Shown in pieces: positions 7,902 through 12,501 of a stretch of 12,501 nt of DNA. Under the pieces are notes generated by a model. The model was not told where the DNA came from. It saw only the letters and a list, made by a program, of their open reading frames with translations, and ran no database searches. The stretch is from Dehalococcoidales bacterium (GTDB taxonomy: Bacteria > Chloroflexota > Dehalococcoidia > Dehalococcoidales > ARS1013). The position numbers and the translations under genes are program-made. How positions within the stretch are numbered: position 1 is the stretch's first letter; every line of letters begins with the position of its first letter. The stretch is taken from contig DAOWHE010000053.1 in the NCBI GenBank assembly GCA_030641585.1, forward strand, positions 1 to 12,501, in the 5' to 3' direction.

Positions 7902-7910
7902 TGGTAAAAT
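7902..7910 (+). promoter_or_regulatory. Predicted extended -10 promoter for the glycosyltransferase pair
   Basis: TGG followed directly by TAAAAT (7905-7910) fits an extended -10 element (TGn-TATAAT). No good -35 hexamer lies 16-18 bases upstream, as is common for extended -10 promoters. Transcription would start near 7917 and give a leader of about 60 bases that contains the inverted repeat at 7918-7960. This is a motif match only. Confidence 0.38.
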
Positions 7911-7917
7911 ACTGGGC

Positions 7918-7960
7918 AAAAGCGGCCCCTGATAAGCAAAGTAGCGTAGCCACCGCTTTT
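7918..7960 (+). repeat. Perfect 8-bp inverted repeat in the leader of the GT2-GtrA gene
   Basis: AAAAGCGG (7918-7925) and CCGCTTTT (7953-7960) are exact reverse complements separated by 27 bases. The right arm ends one base before the GGAG ribosome site (7962-7965). It could form a leader stem next to the ribosome site, a weak terminator-like structure (the right arm ends in TTTT), or an operator. It is short enough to be chance. Confidence 0.4.
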
Positions 7961-7976
7961 CGGAGATAACTTTCTG

Positions 7977-9074
7977 ATGAATGAGACCATTTCACTGATT
8001 ATACCCACCTACAACGAGAGAGATAACATAACACCGTTACTCAAGCGGCTTGAGAATGCCTTAGCCGGCTACGACTATGAGGCCGTCTTTATTGACGATA
8101 ACAGCGCTGATGGTACCGCCGAACTGGTCACCTCCCTGGCCGATAAATATCCGGTTAAGGTAATTGTTCGTAAGGATAAGCGGGGGCTGGCCTCGGCTGT
8201 TGTTGACGGGCTTAGCCATGTATCCGGCAAGATTATAGCCGTAATGGACGCTGACCTACAGCATCCACCGGAGGTCGTTCCCGCTCTACTCAAGGAGATA
8301 GAGGCCGGAGCCGATATAGTAATCGCCTCAAGGTATGTTAAGGGGGGGGGTTGCCCCGGCTGGAGCCTGAGCCGAAGACTAATATCCAGGGGGGCTATCT
8401 TCCTGGCCCACCTGCTCCTGCCGGCAACAAGGCAGGTTAGTGACCCGGCGTCAGGTTTTTTTATGTTTAATAAGAAGGTGATAGCCGGAGCCGAGCTAAA
8501 ACCGCTGGGTTATAAGATACTGCTGGAGATACTTATGCAGGGAAATTTTAAGCGGGTAGCTGAAGTCCCCTATACCTTTGGCACCAGGGGTAGAGGTGAA
8601 AGCAAGCTCAGTGCCGGCCAGCAGGTGGCTTACCTGAGACACCTCTTCAGTCTGATGAAACGCAGTGGTGAACTAACCCGGTTTTTAAAGTTTGCGCTGG
8701 TCGGTGCCAGTGGTGTTGGTGTTAATGAGGGACTCTATTGGCTACTGACAAGGCTGGCTGGGCTGGTTGGTTCATTGGATATTTGGGCGGTAGTTATTGG
8801 CACAGAGACATCCGTAATCACCAACTTCATCCTGAATAACTACTTCACCTTTGCCGACCGTCGCCAGCCAGGGTTAAAGTCTTTTCTTAAACGCCTGCTG
8901 AGGTTCAACCTGGTCTGCCTGGCTGGTGTGGGTATCACTGTGGGGGTATTCTATATACTTACTAGATCTTTCGGGGTTCAAGAGCCGTATGACCTTCTAG
9001 CTCTGCTGGCTGGCATTGCCGTGGCAATGCTGTGGAACTATCTGGCTAACAACTGGTGGACATGGAAACCATAA
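7977..9074 (+). CDS. GT2 dolichol/polyprenyl-phosphate sugar transferase fused to GtrA domain
   Basis: The N-terminal half (about 5-225) is a DPM1-like family 2 glycosyltransferase, which moves a sugar from a nucleotide donor to a polyprenyl phosphate on the inner membrane face. Visible motifs are IIPTYNERDNI at 8-18, FIDDNSADGT at 38-47, the metal-binding DAD at 91-93 within DADLQHPPE, and RGRGESK at 204-210. The C-terminal part (about 235-365) is a GtrA-like domain with about four helices, from RFLKFALVGASGVGVN to NYLANNWWTWKP. GtrA proteins are proposed to flip lipid-linked sugars. Such fusions are known in bacteria and archaea. GGAG at 7962-7965 lies eleven bases before the ATG. The coding sequence holds nine consecutive G (8342-8350, Lys121 to Gly124), intact in frame here. 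Its end overlaps the following PMT-like gene. The exact sugar is unknown. Confidence 0.9.
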   Translation: MNETISLIIPTYNERDNITPLLKRLENALAGYDYEAVFIDDNSADGTAELVTSLADKYPVKVIVRKDKRGLASAVVDGLSHVSGKIIAVMDADLQHPPEVVPALLKEIEAGADIVIASRYVKGGGCPGWSLSRRLISRGAIFLAHLLLPATRQVSDPASGFFMFNKKVIAGAELKPLGYKILLEILMQGNFKRVAEVPYTFGTRGRGESKLSAGQQVAYLRHLFSLMKRSGELTRFLKFALVGASGVGVNEGLYWLLTRLAGLVGSLDIWAVVIGTETSVITNFILNNYFTFADRRQPGLKSFLKRLLRFNLVCLAGVGITVGVFYILTRSFGVQEPYDLLALLAGIAVAMLWNYLANNWWTWKP

Positions 9075-10396
9075 GGCGACTGATTACCAGATTCAGCAAA
9101 TGGGAATACGCCGGGCTCTTAGTGCTGGTGCTGGTGACACTGGTACTGCACTTTAGCGTCATCATGGCGCCTGATGAGCCCCTCTTCGATGAGCAACACT
9201 ACATTCCCGATGCCAGACTTATCATTGATGGTGAAGGCACCGAGCGTCCCGAGCACCCTCCCCTGGGCAAGCTGTTCATAGTAGCCGGTATCAAGCTATT
9301 TGGCGATAACCCCTTTGGCTGGCGGTTCTTTTCAGTCCTTTTGGGCACAATCTGCGTCATCCTCTTCTATCTTATCTGCCGCCGATTGAACCTGTCCAAA
9401 AGGGTTTCTTTTTTAGCCACTTTTCTACTGGCTTTAGAAAACCTGAGCTTTGTGCAGGCAGCAATAGCTATGCTAGACGTCTATAGCTTGGTTTTTGCCA
9501 TGGCTGCCTTCTGGCTCTACCTAAAGGGAAAGTATGTCATGTCGGGAGTAGCTGTAGGCTTGAGCGCTCTAGCTAAACTAAGCGGTGCTCTGGCAATCGT
9601 CGTCATAGGGCTGCACTGGTTCTTGGTCGAGCGCAGGCGCCCCTGGCGCTTTCTGCCCTCAATGCTAGCTGCCCCGGTATCATTCCTGCTGCTGATGCCT
9701 CTGTTTGACTACGCTATCTGGCACAAGTGGTTTAACCCGGTTGCCCAGGTAGATAACATGCTGAGGTTAACCGGCAGCATAGTCTTTTCCGGTGTTGACC
9801 CGGGTGTTGGCAGCCGTCCTTGGGAATGGGTACTGTTCCCCGAGGTTATGCCCTACTGGTGGCAAAGCTATTACACTGGGATGACTGGCGAGATTTTGCC
9901 CAACTGGTGGCTATCCAGTTACATCGGGATGATTAGCCCCACCCTCTGGGTCTTCATTATTCCTGTAGTAATCTACATCACCTTTAGGGCGATAAAAGGC
10001 AACACACCCGTCCTGTTCCCCTTTTCCTGGTTTATCGGCTGCTATTTGCTCTGGATACCAGCCAGTCTTATCACTGACAGAGTCACCTATATTTTTTACT
10101 TTTATCATGTCGTAGGGGCTATAGCTATCGGTCTAGCCCTGGTCTTGTTCCGGCTGCTTGAGATAGCCAGTGCCAGGGAGCCAGGTAAGCTCAGGTGGCT
10201 AATAAGGCTGGGAGTGCCCATCTACTTGCTGCTTCACATAATCGCCTTTATTGTGCTGGCGCCGATGTCCCTCTGGTGGTCAGTGCCTCTCTGCCTCCTG
10301 CTTTATATCTTTACCCTTCGTTTTCTAGGGTTTAGTAGGCGGCTTGAGGTGCCACCTACTCTAATAGATGTGCAGCAAGTCAACAAAGTCAGTTGA
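9062..10396 (+). CDS. PMT/GT39-type membrane glycosyltransferase
   Basis: This 444-residue protein resembles dolichyl-phosphate-mannose protein mannosyltransferases, GT-C enzymes that use a lipid-linked sugar on the outer membrane face. About ten hydrophobic helices are visible. Family marks, numbered from the ATG at 9062, are the acidic pair DE at 43-44 in LFDEQHYIPDA, HPPLGK at 65-70 and LENLSFVQAAIAMLD at 125-139, matching the known PMT pattern ending in IAMLD. YIFYFYHVVGAIAIG lies near the last helices. A GTG at 9056 would add two residues; the ATG is preferred and overlaps the preceding gene by 13 bases, suggesting coupled translation. Known relatives glycosylate exported proteins or lipids, so the partner upstream probably supplies its donor. 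Acceptor and sugar cannot be told from sequence. Confidence 0.85.
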   Translation: METIRRLITRFSKWEYAGLLVLVLVTLVLHFSVIMAPDEPLFDEQHYIPDARLIIDGEGTERPEHPPLGKLFIVAGIKLFGDNPFGWRFFSVLLGTICVILFYLICRRLNLSKRVSFLATFLLALENLSFVQAAIAMLDVYSLVFAMAAFWLYLKGKYVMSGVAVGLSALAKLSGALAIVVIGLHWFLVERRRPWRFLPSMLAAPVSFLLLMPLFDYAIWHKWFNPVAQVDNMLRLTGSIVFSGVDPGVGSRPWEWVLFPEVMPYWWQSYYTGMTGEILPNWWLSSYIGMISPTLWVFIIPVVIYITFRAIKGNTPVLFPFSWFIGCYLLWIPASLITDRVTYIFYFYHVVGAIAIGLALVLFRLLEIASAREPGKLRWLIRLGVPIYLLLHIIAFIVLAPMSLWWSVPLCLLLYIFTLRFLGFSRRLEVPPTLIDVQQVNKVS

Positions 10397-10422
10397 TTAA
10401 GCCATCCGAACAATAGTAAAAT
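10393..10422 (+). promoter_or_regulatory. Possible promoter of glyA
   Basis: TTGATT (10393-10398) and TAAAAT (10417-10422) are separated by 18 bases, each with four or five matches to consensus. The -35 overlaps the stop of the PMT-like gene. It would give glyA its own transcript with a leader of about 40 bases. I see no riboswitch-like fold in this short leader. The match is moderate. Confidence 0.4.
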
Positions 10423-10469
10423 GAAGTAGTGCCCTTAGGGGGAGTAATTTCACGCCGGGAAGGAGACTG

Positions 10470-11717
10470 ATGAGCTTCTTAAGTCAGACTGACCCAGAAA
10501 TTAGTGGCGTCATTGATGCCGAGGCAGAAAGGCAGAGGGAAACAATAAACCTCATCGCCTCCGAAAACTATGCCAGCCGGGCGGTGATTGAGGCTCAAGG
10601 CTCGTTTCTGACCAACAAATATGCTGAGGGCTACCCCCAGCGCCGCTACTATGGTGGCTGTGAGAATATGGACACCATAGAAAGTCTGGCTATAGAGCGG
10701 GCTAAAGAATTATTTCATGCCGAGCATGCCAATGTCCAGCCGCACAGCGGGGCGCAGGCCAATATGGCTGCCTACTATGCCTTGCTTGATTACGGCGATA
10801 CTGTTTTAGGTATGGACCTGGCCCACGGTGGTCATCTGACTCATGGTGCCAAGGTCAGCTTCTCAGGTAAGTCATATAACTTTATTACCTACGGCCTAAA
10901 TCGGGAGACGGAGAGGATTGACTACCAAGAGGTAGAGAAGCTCGCCCTAAAGCATAAGCCCAAGTTGATTGTGGCCGGCGCCAGCGCTTACCCCAGAATT
11001 ATTGATTTTGAGCGTTTTCGGCGCATCGCCGACCTGGTGGGAGCTAGTATTATAGCTGATATAGCCCACATAGCCGGTATGGTAGCCGCCGGACTACATC
11101 CTACCCCGGTGCCCTACGCCGATGTGGTGACCTCAACTACACATAAGACGCTACGCGGTCCACGGGGTGGTTTCATCCTGTGTCGTAAGGAACTGGCTCA
11201 GGCTATAGATGCCGCTGTTTTTCCCAGAATGCAGGGCGGTCCCCTGATGCATGTCATCGCCGCCAAGGCAGTGGCTTTCCATGAAGCTATGCAGCCAAGT
11301 TTTACCGACTACCAGCGGGCTATACTGGAGAATGCCCTTACTTTAGCCAGCGAACTTAAGCGCCTGGGACTACGCCTTATCTCGGGCGGGACGGATAACC
11401 ACCTGGTTCTAGCTGACCTTACCCAGATAGGGGTTACCGGCAAACAGGCTGAGGAAGCCTTAGGCAGAGCCGGCATTACCGTTAACCGCAATCAAGTTCC
11501 TTTTGTTAATGTCCTGCCGCCCCGGATAGCCAGTGGCATCAGACTGGGCACACCAGCGGTAACGACACGCGGCTTCGGTGCTGAGGAAATGAAGCACATT
11601 GCTTCTTTAATCGTAAAAGTAATTACCAATATCGATAACCTTGCTCTACAGGACCAGGTAAGGGAAGAGGTCGGCCAGATATGCCACCGCTTTCCAGCGC
11701 CAGGAATTAATGACTGA
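10470..11717 (+). CDS. glyA: Serine hydroxymethyltransferase
   Basis: GlyA is a cytoplasmic PLP enzyme that interconverts serine and glycine while loading or unloading a one-carbon group on tetrahydrofolate. The 415-residue length is typical. Visible motifs are NLIASENYAS at 27-36, GYPQRRYYGGCENMD at 54-68, QPHSGAQANMA at 90-100, DLAHGGHLTHG at 116-126, the PLP-contacting Asp197 and His200 in ADIAHIAG, and the Schiff-base lysine Lys226 in TTHKTLRGPRGG. The folate and substrate region continues through IRLGTPAVTTRGF. AAGGAG at 10460-10465 lies four bases before the ATG, so the start is firm. It follows the PMT-like gene after 73 bases on the same strand and is probably transcribed separately. 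Nothing looks damaged. Confidence 0.98.
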   Translation: MSFLSQTDPEISGVIDAEAERQRETINLIASENYASRAVIEAQGSFLTNKYAEGYPQRRYYGGCENMDTIESLAIERAKELFHAEHANVQPHSGAQANMAAYYALLDYGDTVLGMDLAHGGHLTHGAKVSFSGKSYNFITYGLNRETERIDYQEVEKLALKHKPKLIVAGASAYPRIIDFERFRRIADLVGASIIADIAHIAGMVAAGLHPTPVPYADVVTSTTHKTLRGPRGGFILCRKELAQAIDAAVFPRMQGGPLMHVIAAKAVAFHEAMQPSFTDYQRAILENALTLASELKRLGLRLISGGTDNHLVLADLTQIGVTGKQAEEALGRAGITVNRNQVPFVNVLPPRIASGIRLGTPAVTTRGFGAEEMKHIASLIVKVITNIDNLALQDQVREEVGQICHRFPAPGIND

Positions 11718-11812
11718 GATTGTTCACCAACCCCTCACCCTTTATGAAATCTCTTTACTAAACAACCTCTTATAGGGAGTTTTAGGGAGCGTTAGCCCCT
11801 CTTCTATTACCT

Positions 11813-11832
11813 CCCCTTCTCCTTTGAAGGGG
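11813..11832. repeat. Hairpin near the centre of the palindromic element
   Basis: CCCCTTC (11813-11819) and GAAGGGG (11826-11832) form a perfect 7-bp stem with a 6-base loop. It lies close to the axis of the larger inverted repeat. No T-run follows on either strand, so an intrinsic terminator is unlikely. Confidence 0.6.
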
Positions 11833-11888
11833 AAGATACTAAAAGAGAGTCAAAGAGAGGCGAAGCCCTTGGGAAAATCCCCCTTAGT

Positions 11889-11907
11889 CCCCCTTTGCGA
11901 AAGGGGG
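11889..11907. repeat. Strong hairpin with GCG loop in the right arm of the element
   Basis: CCCCCTTT (11889-11896) and AAAGGGGG (11900-11907) form a perfect 8-bp stem around a three-base GCG loop. Neither side is followed by a T-run, so it is not a standard terminator, though it might still slow polymerase or protect the glyA mRNA 3' end. Confidence 0.65.
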
Positions 11908-11955
11908 TGGGTCACCTCATAAAAACCTAAAGGGGATGAGGTTGGTATATAATAA

Positions 11956-11964
11956 TGCTATAAT
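11956..11964 (+). promoter_or_regulatory. Predicted extended -10 promoter of prs
   Basis: TGC followed directly by a perfect TATAAT (11959-11964) is a full extended -10 element. The hexamer 17 bases upstream (ATGAGG, 11936-11941) is a poor -35 and lies in the terminal repeat of the MITE-like element. Transcription would start near 11971, about 44 bases before the prs ATG. A second TATAAT at 11948-11953 has no usable -35. Confidence 0.52.
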
Positions 11965-12014
11965 AAGCTTATCTGGAGGGAATTGAAAATTGTATTTTAA
12001 GGGGGAGAAAGTTG

Positions 12015-12501
12015 ATGGATGAATTAAAGGTATTTACCGGTAACGCCCATCCTGCTCTGGCTAAAGCGGTTACTGAATATCTGGGCACACCGTTAGGTAG
12101 TTGCGAGGTCTTTCAGTTTAGCAATGAGAACATCTTTGTCCGCATTCTGGAGAATGTCCGCTCACGGGACACCTTTGTTATTCAGCCCATATGCTCCCCG
12201 GTGAGTAATAACCTGGTTGAACTGCTTATTATGATTGACGCCCTGAAGAGGGCTTCAGCCGGGCGTATTACTGCTGTCGTCCCCTACTATGGTTATGGCC
12301 GCACCGATAAGAAAGACCAGCCAAGGGTGCCGATAACAGCCAGGTTGATAGCCGACCTCTTAACTGTGGCCGGGGCTAACCGACTCCTGACCGTGGACCT
12401 GCACGCCGGTCAGATACAGGGCTTTTTCAACATTCCGGTTGATGAACTCACCGCCCTCGACCTGCTAAGTACCTATTTTAAAAAGAAGAACCTTCGCAAC
12501 C
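12015..12501 (+). CDS. prs: Ribose-phosphate pyrophosphokinase (PRPP synthetase), 3' end outside window
   Basis: Prs makes phosphoribosyl pyrophosphate from ribose 5-phosphate and ATP in the cytoplasm, feeding purine, pyrimidine, NAD, histidine and tryptophan synthesis. The 162 visible residues are the N-terminal half of a class I enzyme of about 315. Motifs are FSNENIFVRILENVR at 35-49 (where many homologues have FSDGEI), NNLVELLIMIDALKRASAG at 65-83, YGYGRTDKKDQPRVPITAR at 92-110 (where many have RQDRKD), and VDLHAGQIQGFF at 127-138 with the metal-binding His130. The substitutions are conservative and I recall them as usual in Chloroflexota, so activity is expected. GGGAG at 12003-12007 lies seven bases before the ATG. 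The frame is open to the window end. Confidence 0.97.
   Translation, partial: MDELKVFTGNAHPALAKAVTEYLGTPLGSCEVFQFSNENIFVRILENVRSRDTFVIQPICSPVSNNLVELLIMIDALKRASAGRITAVVPYYGYGRTDKKDQPRVPITARLIADLLTVAGANRLLTVDLHAGQIQGFFNIPVDELTALDLLSTYFKKKNLRN

Larger units (their letters stand above)
11726..11946. mobile_element. Degenerate palindromic MITE-like element, about 221 bp
   Basis: The 297-nt gap between glyA and prs holds no gene but a long imperfect inverted repeat. The outer 21 bases (11726-11746, starting ACCAACCCCTCACCC) match the reverse complement of 11926-11946 (ACCAACCTCATCCCC) at 16 of 21 positions ungapped, and better with two small gaps. Further in, each arm carries two adjacent near-identical 10-mers: TATAGGGAGT/TTTAGGGAGC at 11771-11790 and TCCCCCTTAG/TCCCCCTTTG at 11878-11897, again roughly inverted. 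Two perfect hairpins lie inside. There is no ORF and no clear target duplication at the ends. This fits an old non-autonomous element, or a large REP/BIME-like repeat unit. Copies elsewhere in the genome would settle it. Confidence 0.6.

Noticed and set aside
11889..11907. Stem-loop as intrinsic terminator of glyA
   Set aside because: The stem is strong, but no T-run follows on either strand, and it belongs to the larger inverted-repeat element.

Overview
The window looks like ordinary chromosome from a Dehalococcoidia-like member of the Chloroflexota. This rests on family resemblance recalled from memory, mainly the FtsK alpha-domain insert and the FSNENI/RTDKKDQ variants in PRPP synthetase, not on any search. 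Base composition is moderate (roughly 50-55% GC by eye) and coding density is high. I see no rRNA, tRNA, CRISPR array, integrase or prophage gene. Ten protein genes in the window, including two cut by its ends, can be assigned a family or at least a membrane topology; one 50-residue gene is unrecognised.

Layout. Positions 1-2123 (+) hold the 3' part of uvrB and a tiny basic ORF coupled to it by a GTGA overlap. Positions 2113-3176 (+) hold a strong-looking promoter, an exported NEW3-domain membrane protein and a small three-helix membrane protein. Positions 3211-7844 (-) form a tight cluster read udg, rnj, ftsK (uracil-DNA glycosylase, ribonuclease J, DNA translocase), with gaps of 1 nt and about 30 nt, facing the first block. 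The 34-nt convergent gap 3177-3210 holds no recognisable terminator. A divergent control region at about 7816-7976 separates this cluster from a (+) two-gene envelope-glycosylation unit (7977-10396): a polyprenyl-phosphate sugar transferase fused to a GtrA domain, overlapping a PMT/GT39-type glycosyltransferase. Then come glyA (10470-11717), a 297-nt intergenic region largely filled by a degenerate palindromic MITE-like element, and the 5' part of prs, which runs off the window.

How the genes fit together. uvrB and udg both serve repair of damaged DNA. The GT2-GtrA and PMT proteins plausibly form one pathway: the first loads a sugar onto a lipid carrier, the GtrA helices may help it across the membrane, and the second transfers it to an acceptor outside. 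glyA and prs supply one-carbon units and PRPP for nucleotide synthesis.

I found no convincing undescribed multi-gene system. The points most worth a second look are: a UDG family 4 protein with threonine at the position of one of its four cluster cysteines; a promoter overlapping the longest-ORF start of that gene, which moves the likely start 12 codons inward; a palindromic MITE-like element whose end abuts the prs promoter; a run of nine G in the GT2-GtrA gene; and the coupled 50-residue basic ORF after uvrB.
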